DNA of 12,084 bases from Clostridia bacterium (GTDB lineage: Bacteria > Bacillota_A > Clostridia > Oscillospirales > CAG-272). The stretch lies in the NCBI GenBank assembly GCA_017626655.1, contig JAGAIH010000308.1:1-12084 (forward strand). Direction: 5' to 3'. A program made the position numbers and the translations under genes. Below the pieces are notes generated by a model that made no database searches, was not told the DNA's origin, and saw nothing but the letters and a program-made list of their open reading frames with translations. Positions 1-6,663 of the stretch are shown here, piece by piece; positions within the stretch are counted from its first letter, which is position 1; each line of letters opens with the position of its first letter.

Positions 1-3
1 AGA

Positions 4-77
4 TGGAGCGAGTGATGGGAATCGAACCCACGCGACCAGCTTGGAAGGCTGGGATTCTACCATTGAACTACACTCGC
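4..77 (-). tRNA. tRNA-Gly (anticodon UCC)
   Basis: Read on the minus strand this folds as a full cloverleaf. The acceptor stem is GCGAGTG/CACTCGC with discriminator T and an encoded CCA. The D arm is GTTC/GAAT, the anticodon stem CCAGC/GCTGG carries the loop CTTCCAA (anticodon TCC), and the T arm contains TTCGATT between TGGG and CCCA. It decodes GGA and probably other GGN glycine codons. The gene is 74 nt with the CCA. A consensus promoter lies just upstream (105-133). Its downstream side is cut by the window edge, so I cannot tell whether it is part of a tRNA cluster. Confidence 0.97.
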
Positions 78-80
78 AGA

Positions 81-138
81 AGCCCTTTCACAAACCGCTT
101 GCCTATTATACCACAAAGGAAGCGGTTTGTCAAGGGCT
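81..138. repeat. Inverted repeat bracketing the tRNA-Gly -10 box
   Basis: The left arm is 81-100 and the right arm 120-138. The arms share an exact 11-bp block (ACAAACCGCTT and its complement) and an exact 7-bp block (AGCCCTT), separated by TC in one arm and G in the other. The 19 bp between the arms include the -10 box, and the right arm contains the -35. Most of the right arm lies upstream of the expected start site, so an RNA hairpin is unlikely; a DNA-level role (operator, cruciform) or a small inverted duplication is more likely. Confidence 0.7.
105..133 (-). promoter_or_regulatory. sigma-A promoter of tRNA-Gly
   Basis: On the minus strand the -35 is TTGACA (128-133) and the -10 is TATAAT (105-110), with a 17-bp spacer. 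This is a perfect match to the housekeeping sigma-70/sigma-A consensus, as expected for a stable RNA gene. Transcription should begin near position 98, about 20 nt before the mature tRNA 5' end at 77. Confidence 0.9.
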
Positions 139-185
139 TTTGGGAAATTTTTTCGATTTGTTTTTCTTGTGGGTTTGTGACAAAG

Positions 186-232
186 GAGAGAGCCGTCACT
201 TGTGCAATTTGTAATACGGTCACGGCTCTCTC
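186..232 (-). terminator. Putative terminator of the LamG-domain gene
   Basis: An 11-bp perfect inverted repeat (GAGAGAGCCGT at 186-196, its complement at 222-232) with a 25-nt loop lies 28 bp past the stop codon of the minus-strand gene ending at 260. On the minus strand it is followed by only a short T run (TTTG), so termination may be weak or factor-assisted. The stem is clear; the function is inferred from position. Confidence 0.5.
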
Positions 233-259
233 TGGGTCATTTCACCGAACAGACAGGGA

Positions 260-1504
260 TCAGTCCTCGCGGCGCTTAATGCACAGGACCGCGCCAAGGG
301 CCAGGACTGCCAGAGCCGAGAAGGCCATGACAGAGCCGCAACCGTCCTTTAAGAGAATGTCGGTCTCGGGGGCCTCGGTGGGCGCGTCGGACTCGGTCAC
401 GGGAACCGTCTCGGGCTCGGTCACGGGAACCGTCTCGGGCTCGGTGGCGGGAATGCGGGCGGCGTACAGGGTCAGATCCCCCGTAATGGGAGTAGAGAAG
501 TCAAACTTACTGTCTGCGGTGCGCTCGGGGCTGGTGTACCACGCGTCAAAGTGGCTACCGTCCTCGACACGGTCGATCACAGGCTCGGCAACACACTCTC
601 CCTCGGTCACGGTCACAGGGGCGGGATCCGCATAATAGTTATCGGGATCGCTGATCTCAAAGGAGACCGTGTACTGCGTGGGCGCTTCCGTAGGAGGCTC
701 GGTGGGGGCCTCGGTGGGGGCTTCGGTGGGTGCCTCGTAGGGGCCCTCGGCGGTTCCGTCGGTCACGGACTGGTTGTAGGCCACCTCATGGGGAGTCAGC
801 ACGCGGTCGTAGATGCGGATGGACTTGAAGGTGGTATCCTGGTTGCGGTCGGTCTTGTTGTGGCCGAAGAAGAGGTTGTCGGCGCCCATGAGGTTATACA
901 CGTCGCGGCGGTCCATCTCCTCGCCGTCAATATATGTCACCATCTCTCCGCCGGGCTCGTAGGTGATGGTCACGGTGGAGTTCTTGATCAGCTCCACGCC
1001 GTCGGCCAGCTCATAGCGCTGGTCGCGGGTCAGACCGGCGTACTTAAACTCCAGACAACCGGTGCTCACGCGGATGAACAGGGAGAAGTTGTCGTTGTCG
1101 CAGTTGATGAAGGTGTGGTAGGAACCGCCCAGGCCAACGAAATCACCCAGGGAGACCTCCAAGGTCCAGGCCTCGCCGTTGATGACGTCCACCACCGAGG
1201 TGGGGAAGAACTGGCGGCCGTCGTGGACGGTAAAGCCCTCGTCGGTGAAGTGATCGTCGGCGTCGGGGGCCAGGTTGATGGCCCACTCCTCGGTGGGGTT
1301 GATCTTGTTCTGCCAGATCGTGGCCTCGTTGTTGTGGGTACCGTTGGCTTCGTTGTCCATGCCGTCGTACCAGGCGACCATGCCTGCGGTAATGTAGGCG
1401 GCCTCACCCTCCTCGGCGGCGGGAGTCAGGATCAGCGCGGACGAGAGCGCCAGCACCGCTATCAGGGTCAGAGCCAGGAGCTTCTTGGAAAATGCGTGTT
1501 TCAT
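260..1504 (-). CDS. Secreted LamG-like domain protein with Pro/Thr/Glu linkers and C-terminal membrane anchor
   Basis: A 414-aa exported protein. Residues 1-36 form a signal peptide (basic KK, hydrophobic LALTLIAVLALSSALIL, Ala-rich cleavage zone). Residues about 37-245 resemble a concanavalin A-like/LamG_3 lectin fold, ending in the typical FKSIRIYDRVLTPHEVAYN strand. A PTEAPTEAPTEPPTEAPTQ linker follows, then a module of about 70 aa (YTVSFEI...FDAWYTSPE...LTLYAARIP) like the Listeria-Bacteroides InlB B repeat (Flg_new). After that come two TEPETVPV repeats, a GCGS motif, a hydrophobic helix (about 392-408) and a KRRED tail. The ATG at 1504 follows an AAAGGAAG ribosome binding site. The likely role is binding a glycan or host/matrix ligand at the cell surface; this is inferred from architecture and no catalytic domain is seen. 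The gene is divergent from the XRE regulator at 1726. Confidence 0.85.
   Translation of the reverse strand: MKHAFSKKLLALTLIAVLALSSALILTPAAEEGEAAYITAGMVAWYDGMDNEANGTHNNEATIWQNKINPTEEWAINLAPDADDHFTDEGFTVHDGRQFFPTSVVDVINGEAWTLEVSLGDFVGLGGSYHTFINCDNDNFSLFIRVSTGCLEFKYAGLTRDQRYELADGVELIKNSTVTITYEPGGEMVTYIDGEEMDRRDVYNLMGADNLFFGHNKTDRNQDTTFKSIRIYDRVLTPHEVAYNQSVTDGTAEGPYEAPTEAPTEAPTEPPTEAPTQYTVSFEISDPDNYYADPAPVTVTEGECVAEPVIDRVEDGSHFDAWYTSPERTADSKFDFSTPITGDLTLYAARIPATEPETVPVTEPETVPVTESDAPTEAPETDILLKDGCGSVMAFSALAVLALGAVLCIKRRED
392..439 (-). repeat. Two exact 24-bp tandem repeats inside the LamG-domain gene
   Basis: The 24-bp unit at 392-415 is repeated without mismatch at 416-439, and a partial, diverged third unit follows. 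On the coding strand each unit encodes TEPETVPV, part of the stalk before the C-terminal anchor. The period is a multiple of three, so copy changes by slippage would keep the reading frame. Confidence 0.85.
683..730 (-). repeat. 12-bp tandem repeats encoding the PTEA linker
   Basis: Four imperfect 12-bp units (types GGCTCGGTGGGG, GCCTCGGTGGGG, GCTTCGGTGGGT) run through 683-730. On the coding strand they encode the EAPT/EPPT linker between the LamG-like domain and the InlB-like module. The units differ mainly at third codon positions, so the array has been kept for its protein sequence long enough to drift. Confidence 0.8.
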
Positions 1505-1566
1505 GGGTAGCTTCCTTTCTGATGGAATTTTCGGAGATGCCTCCTCGGAGAGGTCTCTGTGTCACC

Positions 1567-1595
1567 ATTATACACGGAGGAAATGATTTTGTCAA
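1567..1595 (-). promoter_or_regulatory. sigma-A promoter of the LamG-domain gene
   Basis: On the minus strand TTGACA (1590-1595), a 17-bp spacer and TATAAT (1567-1572) form a perfect consensus promoter. The start site should fall near 1560, giving a leader of about 55 nt. The leader contains a short CCTC/GAGG hairpin about 30 nt before the ribosome binding site. Confidence 0.88.
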
Positions 1596-1662
1596 GTCCT
1601 TTTTCTGTAGGCTTTGAAACACGAAAGATATTGAAACTTTTTGTTAATTTTTCTATTTTTCG

Positions 1663-1691
1663 TTGATTTATTGTCGAACGTATGCTATAAT
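1663..1691 (+). promoter_or_regulatory. sigma-A promoter of the XRE regulator gene
   Basis: TTGATT (1663-1668), a 17-bp spacer and TATAAT (1686-1691), with an extended -10 TGC directly before it. It points rightward to the regulator starting at 1726 and sits about 70 bp from the divergent LamG-gene promoter. It also overlaps a possible TTG start at 1663, which argues that translation begins at 1726. Confidence 0.85.
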
Positions 1692-1725
1692 TAAGGAAAG
1701 AAAACCACGAAAGCGAGGTCCTCTC

Positions 1726-2883
1726 ATGGAGACCAAGATCAAGATCGGCGAAAAGATCCGCCTGCTGCGTAAGAAGAACGACGTGACCCAGGACAAGCTG
1801 GCCTACCATCTGGGGGTCACCCCCCAGGCCGTATCCCGCTGGGAGTCGGGGGTCTGCTATCCCGATATGAATTACCTCCCCGCCATCGCCGACTACTTCA
1901 GCGTCACCATGGACGAGCTGCTTTGCTACAGCGGCGCCCAGAAGGCCGCCAAGGTGCGGGAGTACCTGGAGCAGGTGGACGCTCTCCTGGACCGCGACCG
2001 CGTGGGCGAGGCCCTGGAGCTGCTCCGTACCGCCATGGCCGAGGTCCCCTCGGACTACGCCCTCCAGCTGGAGACCGCCCAGGTGCTGTCCCTGTACGCG
2101 GGGCTTCTGGAGGAGTCGAACGGCGGTGAGCGGGCCCGCGCCGCCATGGACGCGGCCCTGACCGAGGCGGTGTCCCTCTGCCGCCACATCCTGGAGGACT
2201 GCACCGACGAAGCCATGCGGGACGAGACCAAGAAGGTCCTCTGCGATATCTACGCCCACCAGCTGGACGACGTGGCCCGGGCCGAGGAGATCGCCGACCA
2301 GCTCCACGGCATGAGCGTCTCTCGGGAGATCATCCGCGCCACCATGCTGACGGGGGAGGTGGCCTTTTCCCAGGCCCAGAAAAACCTCATCCTCTTCGCC
2401 GACAATATGTGGTGGCACCTCTACAACCTGGCCTGCGTCCCCGACATCTCGGGGGACCGCTACACCACCGCCGAGAAGATCGCCATCCTGGAGAAGGGGG
2501 TCTCCCTTTTCGAGCTGGTCTTCAACGAGACCCCCTTGTTCTACGCCGACCGCCTGGCCAACTCCTACCGCCAGCTGGCCATGCTCCACCTCTCGGTGGG
2601 GCATAACGCCGAGGCCCTGGACGCCTTCGAGCGCATGGCCGACTACGCCGTCCTATACGACACTCGCCCCGAAACCGCCACCTACGCCTCGGTCATCATC
2701 AACCGCGTGCCCTACGATAAGTCCGAGGACACCGAGGCCAAGGGCCTCTCCAAGTGCGCCCGCCTCCTGCGGGGCAATTTCGCCGCCCGCATCTGGGCGC
2801 CCATTCGGGGTCACGAGCGGTTCAAGGGGGCTGTGGGGCGCATGATCGAGTGTGCGGAAAGGTTTGAGGATGAAGAGGAATAA
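1726..2883 (+). CDS. XRE-family HTH transcriptional regulator with long helical C-terminus
   Basis: A 385-aa DNA-binding protein. Residues 6-66 are a clear HTH_3/XRE domain (IGEKIRLLRKKNDVTQDKLA, then VTPQAVSRWESG as turn and recognition helix). The remaining roughly 310 residues are predicted helical and Ala/Leu/Glu-rich, resembling TPR-like arrays in Bacillota XRE regulators that often sense peptides or other ligands; the ligand here is unknown. The ATG at 1726 lies 35 bp after the -10 box and follows a GCGAGG ribosome binding site. This is the only plus-strand gene in the window. It is divergent from the LamG-domain surface protein, so autoregulation or control of that gene is a reasonable inference. 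A bidirectional hairpin terminator follows at 2904. Confidence 0.88.
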   Translation: METKIKIGEKIRLLRKKNDVTQDKLAYHLGVTPQAVSRWESGVCYPDMNYLPAIADYFSVTMDELLCYSGAQKAAKVREYLEQVDALLDRDRVGEALELLRTAMAEVPSDYALQLETAQVLSLYAGLLEESNGGERARAAMDAALTEAVSLCRHILEDCTDEAMRDETKKVLCDIYAHQLDDVARAEEIADQLHGMSVSREIIRATMLTGEVAFSQAQKNLILFADNMWWHLYNLACVPDISGDRYTTAEKIAILEKGVSLFELVFNETPLFYADRLANSYRQLAMLHLSVGHNAEALDAFERMADYAVLYDTRPETATYASVIINRVPYDKSEDTEAKGLSKCARLLRGNFAARIWAPIRGHERFKGAVGRMIECAERFEDEEE

Positions 2884-2903
2884 GTTCTTTCCTACATAGA
2901 AAT

Positions 2904-2940
2904 AACGCCCTTACGGAAATTCCGCGAGGGCGTTTTCTTT
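2904..2940 (+). terminator. Rho-independent terminator, probably bidirectional
   Basis: AACGCCCT (2904-2911) pairs with AGGGCGTT (2927-2934) and an inner CGG/CCG helix extends the stem; TTTTCTTTT follows. It lies 20 bp after the regulator stop codon. On the minus strand the hairpin is followed by TTATTTC, so it could also end transcription of the convergent gene that stops at 2949. Confidence 0.88.
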
Positions 2941-2948
2941 TGACTTTA

Positions 2949-3578
2949 TCACGGAGCGTTGACGTGGAGCAGATAAGCCACGCGGATGCCGTCGAGGGTT
3001 TCCTTGTATCGCTTCGGCACGTCTGTCCAGCCTGGCTCATCGGGGTTATTGTCGGCCTCCGAGACCGTGAAGTCGGCCAGCTTGCGGAGGGTATCCGACA
3101 TTTTCGGGGTGAGTCCCGCGGCCTTTTCGTGGATGTAGCGGATCGCGCCGTTGTTGCGGGGAACGTTACTGTCGGAAAATTGCTGGAGGATGAGGATGCG
3201 TTGCCGCTTATCCAGATCCTCCGCCATCTCGCCGAGCAGATCCAGCAGGCGGTCGTACCGCTCCTCGGTGCGGGTACGAGTATTCCCGATCAGCTCCAGA
3301 AGGTGGCGGGCAACGATCCAGCGGCGGGCAGGATCGCCCTCGGTGAGGGCGGTGTATTCGGATTCAATCATCTCCTGCCGCCATTCCTCCACGGTCTCAT
3401 CGGGGATATGGGCATCATGGAACCTTTGAGAGCCCTCGGGATCCTCGTGCCAGATCACGAAACCGTTACCGCCGTAGCGGAACCACAGCTCCTTCATCTC
3501 GGCCACAAGGGCGGGATCGGGTGGCGGGGTGGCTTTTTTCTTACGGAAACATTTTTTCTTACAGAAAAAGGAGAACAT
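2949..3578 (-). CDS. Hypothetical protein, 209 aa, basic Cys-containing N-terminus
   Basis: I do not recognise a family. The first 15 residues are strongly basic with two cysteines (CKKKCFRKKK), followed by a Pro-rich step (ATPPPDP) and a soluble, mostly helical body rich in charged residues and Trp. No signal peptide or membrane span is evident. The start at 3578 is supported by a GGAGGTG ribosome binding site, and the gene begins only 15 bp after the MFS stop codon. The two are therefore almost certainly co-transcribed, and a role linked to the transporter is possible but unproven. The A-rich N-terminal codons come from two copies of an 11-bp repeat (3534-3544 and 3552-3562). Confidence 0.8.
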   Translation of the reverse strand: MFSFFCKKKCFRKKKATPPPDPALVAEMKELWFRYGGNGFVIWHEDPEGSQRFHDAHIPDETVEEWRQEMIESEYTALTEGDPARRWIVARHLLELIGNTRTRTEERYDRLLDLLGEMAEDLDKRQRILILQQFSDSNVPRNNGAIRYIHEKAAGLTPKMSDTLRKLADFTVSEADNNPDEPGWTDVPKRYKETLDGIRVAYLLHVNAP

Positions 3579-3593
3579 TGGACACCTCCGAGG

Positions 3594-4814
3594 TTATTTC
3601 GCGTTAAAGGTTCCCCGCTTTTTCAGGTGACGGATAAACAACAGCACGGCGGCCAGCTGGATGGCGTACACCACGGCGAGGAAGGGTGGGTAGAGTCCCA
3701 CGCCGAAGTTGTTGACCAGCAGACCGAACAGGGGCGGCACCGCGATCAGGCCCAGGTAGGCCGAGGCGGACTGGGAGCCCATGATGGATTGGGACACGTC
3801 CCGCCCGAAGTTGCGGGGAGTGAGGTAGACGAAGTTGGGGTAGAGCGGCCCCATGCCCAGACCCGCGAAGAGCAGGCCGATACCCGACACGGCGGGAGGA
3901 ATGGGGAGGACAAAGAACACCACCGACAGAGGCCATACCGCCAGGGACAGGGCGATGATCTGCCAGGGAGTGAGCCTGCGGGAGAGAAGGCCCGAGAGGA
4001 ACCGTCCTGCGGCCAGACCGAAGTAGTACAGGGCGGTCATGGCGGCGGCGTAGGCAGGCTCCATGCCCTTGACCTTGACCAGGAAGGTACTGCCCCAGTT
4101 GCCTACCAGCACCTCCAGGGCCACGGCTACGGCGAAGATGAGCCAGATCCAGCGGATACCCGCGTCACGGGCCTGCTCGCGGAGGGAAAGGGAGCGGGGA
4201 GCGACCTCGGGCTCGGCGGTGTCGGCCTCGGCGGCGGTATGCTTCCCTCCCTCGGTGGCGGCGCGGGCGACCTTGCCCCACAGGGGGATCGCCAGGATGG
4301 CGACCACGGCCACGCAGAGCTGGAAAATGGCGGCGTAGCGGTAGCCCATGTGCCAGTCCCCGATCCGCCCCAATGCCAGGGACATGAACACGGGGCTGAC
4401 CGTGACCCCCACGCCGTAGAAGCAATGGAGGTAGCTGATGTGGGAGGCCTTGTAGTGGAGAGCGACGTAGTTGTTCAGCCCCGCGTCCACCGCGCCGCCG
4501 CCCAGGCCCAGGGGGATGGCCGAGAGCAGGAGCCACCAGATGGAGGGAGAGAGGGAGTAGCCGAACAGGCCGATGGCGGTGAGCATGGTGCTGACCGCCG
4601 TCACCTTGCCCGTGCCGAAGCGGTTGATGAGCTTATCCGAAAAGAGGCTGGAGATGACGGTGAAGATGCAGAAGTAGGGGGTCAGGAGTCCCGCCACCGA
4701 CACGGGGAGATCGAACTCCCCCGACATGACCGGCCACGCAGGGCCGAAGAGGGAGTCGGGGACGCCGAGGCCGATGAAGCAGATATAGATGACGATGAGG
4801 AGAAGGGTGGCCAT
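3594..4814 (-). CDS. MFS (major facilitator superfamily) transporter
   Basis: A 406-aa integral membrane protein with about 12 hydrophobic segments, split by a charged central loop (about 181-222), the usual MFS layout. Motif-A-like SDKLINRFGTGK lies between helices 2 and 3. GGGAVDAGLNNYVALHY (106-121) and LYPNFVYLTP resemble the FucP/sugar-type and YfkF-like MFS branch. The substrate cannot be read from sequence; a sugar or small organic solute is a guess. The start at 4814 is chosen because a GCGAGG site lies 7 nt upstream and the hydrophobic N-terminus begins there. Extension to an upstream ATG at 4840 would begin at the -10 box and is unlikely. It is the first gene of a two-gene unit with the 209-aa protein. 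Confidence 0.9.
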   Translation of the reverse strand: MATLLLIVIYICFIGLGVPDSLFGPAWPVMSGEFDLPVSVAGLLTPYFCIFTVISSLFSDKLINRFGTGKVTAVSTMLTAIGLFGYSLSPSIWWLLLSAIPLGLGGGAVDAGLNNYVALHYKASHISYLHCFYGVGVTVSPVFMSLALGRIGDWHMGYRYAAIFQLCVAVVAILAIPLWGKVARAATEGGKHTAAEADTAEPEVAPRSLSLREQARDAGIRWIWLIFAVAVALEVLVGNWGSTFLVKVKGMEPAYAAAMTALYYFGLAAGRFLSGLLSRRLTPWQIIALSLAVWPLSVVFFVLPIPPAVSGIGLLFAGLGMGPLYPNFVYLTPRNFGRDVSQSIMGSQSASAYLGLIAVPPLFGLLVNNFGVGLYPPFLAVVYAIQLAAVLLFIRHLKKRGTFNAK

Positions 4815-4845
4815 GGGGATACCTCGCTGTTGAACTTCATGGGGT

Positions 4846-4874
4846 ATTATACCACAGAAACGCGCCAAATGCAA
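4846..4874 (-). promoter_or_regulatory. sigma-A promoter of the MFS transporter gene
   Basis: On the minus strand TTGCAT (4869-4874), a 17-bp spacer and TATAAT (4846-4851). The promoter starts just past the terminator hairpin of the preceding lipoprotein operon. The start site near 4839 would leave a short leader of about 25 nt before the ATG at 4814. Confidence 0.8.
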
Positions 4875-4877
4875 GAG

Positions 4878-4903
4878 AAAAAGCCCTGTTTTCAGGGCTT
4901 TTT
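4878..4903 (-). terminator. Rho-independent terminator of the lipoprotein operon
   Basis: AAAAAGCCCTG (4878-4888) and its exact complement (4893-4903) form an 11-bp stem with a TTTT loop on the plus strand (AAAA on the minus strand). On the minus strand a T5 tract is the 3' arm end, followed by CTC. It lies 28 bp after the stop codon at 4931 and upstream of the MFS promoter, so it separates the two units. Confidence 0.92.
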
Positions 4904-4930
4904 GTGGGATCTCGGAATGATGCTTGTGAG

Positions 4931-5742
4931 TCAGGCCATGGGGATCAGCTCGGCGATTTCGGCAGGAAGGGGCACGAAGATCTCGCTGTAATACCCCTCG
5001 GGGAAGGTCTCCGTGGTTGTCCACACGTAGCAATGCACGAAAAAGCCCTCCTGTCCGGAGACGGTGGTGATCATGCCGTCCCACACGATGTTCTCATACT
5101 CGGCAAAGTGCAGACGGAGATGTAGCAACAGATCCCCCTCCACGCCCTCCTCATTCCTGAATCGCGTGCTCACGAAGCCCCAATTGCATCCCCTGCCGTT
5201 TTCGAGGTAGGTACTCTCCTCCATGACTGTCTTCAAGTGGGTCTGGAAGGCCGTTCCGTCCGTCTCGGCCACGGTCGCGTAGCAGATCTTCTCGCCCACA
5301 GACATCATTTTCCCCTTGGTGTCACTGAAGTGGTGGCCATCCCGCCAGTACAGCTCCGCACCCGTGACCGTCCAGGTCAGCACCTCGGGCTGAGGCATCT
5401 CCACCGAGGAATGACGGGCAATATATGGGGTGAAATCAGGATCAAACAACGCGAAATCGTGGCTGTAGCATACGTACTCCTCCACGGGAACGTCCTTGAT
5501 GGCGTAATACTCATAGCGGTCGGGATTGTGCCTGAGCTTCCCTGCGCTGTTCTTGGCGGCGCTGAGGTGGATGAGGTTGGGGTCACATTGGACATAGTTC
5601 TCATAGAAGTAGAGGGGGTGTATTCTATGGGGTACACGGCAATAAAGGTCTTCTCCCCGCAGGAGGACAGTGTAAAGGTAACGAGAAGCAGGCAGGTCAG
5701 CAGAGCCACACAAGATCGCACGGCAAGCAGATGCTTTTTCAT
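4931..5742 (-). pseudogene. Frameshifted lipoprotein, downstream tandem copy
   Basis: A paralogue of the gene at 5806-6591, broken by a single-base frameshift. The frame opening at ATG 5742 (after AAAGGAG) encodes a lipoprotein signal MKKHLLAVRSCVALLTCLLL...TLSSC with a canonical LSSC lipobox, then runs to about YPIEYTP and continues out of frame to a stop at 5377 (121 aa). The homologous sequence resumes in another frame as PLYFYENY...DPNLIHL and continues to FVPLPAEIAELIPMA at 4931. The shift maps to a G5 run at 5614-5618; one more G would restore a 270-aa protein. Both halves keep clear similarity to the intact paralogue, so the break is recent, phase-variable, or an assembly error. Function unknown. 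Confidence 0.85.
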
Positions 5743-5762
5743 AGTCATTTCTCCTTTCTCGG

Positions 5763-5809
5763 CATGAAAGATCCACATAGGTCGTTCAAAACTTTCATCC
5801 GTAGATCAG
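5763..5809. repeat. Duplication footprint, copy A
   Basis: This 47-bp stretch between the two lipoprotein genes matches 6664-6710. CATGAAA and ATAG are exact and equally spaced. In the last 33 bp there are 25 identities, and all 8 differences are transitions. It includes the stop codon of the upstream lipoprotein gene. Confidence 0.8.
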
Positions 5810-6591
5810 ACCTCACCAATCAGCTCGGCGATCTCGGCGGGAAGGGGGACGAAAACTGTCTGATAAAACCCCTCGGGGGCTGTCTCGGTGGTGGTGAATG
5901 CGTGGCACCGCACGTAGTAGTCATGCTCGCCGCCGTCTATGGTGACGATCTCACCGTCCCACACGATATTTTCGTATTCTTTGAAATGGACGCGGAGATA
6001 CAGTAACATGTTTCCCTGCTTGGGCACGAAATTCCATATAAGACCGACTTCATTCACGCGGTAGTCTTCATTCTCCAGACAGGTCTTCAAATAAGTCTGA
6101 AAACCAACTCCATCTATGTTGGAAAGAGTCTCCTTGTGGATATCCTCGCCAACCGAGCTCATGTTTACTTTCTTATCGCTGAATTGGCTGTTATCGCGCC
6201 AGTACAGCTCCGCGCGGTCCGACGTCCACGACAGGATCTCAAGCTCGGACTCTTTGAACTCGGGGCTTCGGACGACACTGACGCTGACGGTCGGATCCAG
6301 CATTTTGTAATCGCTTCTGGAGCAAACGTATTTCTCCACGGGAACGCCCTCGATCGCGTAATAGGACCCGTACCAACCGTTTTCATCGACCCGCCCCGCG
6401 CTGTTCTCCGCCGCCCGCAGGTGGATGAGGTTGGGATCGCCCACTGTGTAATTCTGATGGAAATACACGGCCGTATATCCCTCGGGGTAAACGAACCCGT
6501 CGTCGGGATCATCCTTCTGTCGGTCGCAAGAGCTGAACGCGAGGGACAGGAGGAGCAGAACAGCCAAAGCTTGTACGATGCGTCTTTTCAT
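5806..6591 (-). CDS. Predicted lipoprotein, upstream tandem copy
   Basis: A 261-aa exported protein of unrecognised family. The N-terminus MKRRIVQALAVLLLLSLAFSSC is a lipoprotein signal; the lipobox FSSC has an unusual Phe at -3. It shares with the downstream copy DPNLIHL.AA.NSAG, YYAI..VPVE.YVC, AELYWRD..FSD, SVGE.I, EYENIVWDG.I and FVPLPAEIAELI, so both halves of the protein are conserved. The start at 6591 is set by AAAGGAG with a 7-nt spacer and the signal peptide. It follows the 100-aa membrane protein by 95 bp with no clear promoter or terminator between, so they are probably one operon. The envelope location is supported; the biochemical role is unknown. Confidence 0.87.
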   Translation of the reverse strand: MKRRIVQALAVLLLLSLAFSSCDRQKDDPDDGFVYPEGYTAVYFHQNYTVGDPNLIHLRAAENSAGRVDENGWYGSYYAIEGVPVEKYVCSRSDYKMLDPTVSVSVVRSPEFKESELEILSWTSDRAELYWRDNSQFSDKKVNMSSVGEDIHKETLSNIDGVGFQTYLKTCLENEDYRVNEVGLIWNFVPKQGNMLLYLRVHFKEYENIVWDGEIVTIDGGEHDYYVRCHAFTTTETAPEGFYQTVFVPLPAEIAELIGEV

Positions 6592-6663
6592 GGTAATTCT
6601 CCTTTCTCGGATGTGACCCATCCACCCTATAAGACGCATTTTTTCGCGGCTCATTACGGAGAT

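Noticed and set aside
551..1510. A 319-aa open frame on the plus strand opposite the LamG-domain gene
   Set aside because: Val/Gly/His-rich shadow of the minus-strand gene, whose signal peptide, domains and promoter are clear.
3530..3565. Programmed -1 frameshift at A-rich runs in the 209-aa gene
   Set aside because: The A6G runs are in the phase AAA AAA G, not the X XXY YYZ phase needed for a -1 slippery site, and the gene is open without a shift.
2940..4991. A 683-aa open frame on the plus strand opposite the MFS transporter and its neighbour
   Set aside because: It runs antisense to two well-supported genes, starts inside a terminator region and has a skewed Gly/Glu/His-rich composition typical of GC-rich shadow frames. 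The true genes have ribosome binding sites, membrane-protein patterns and a promoter.
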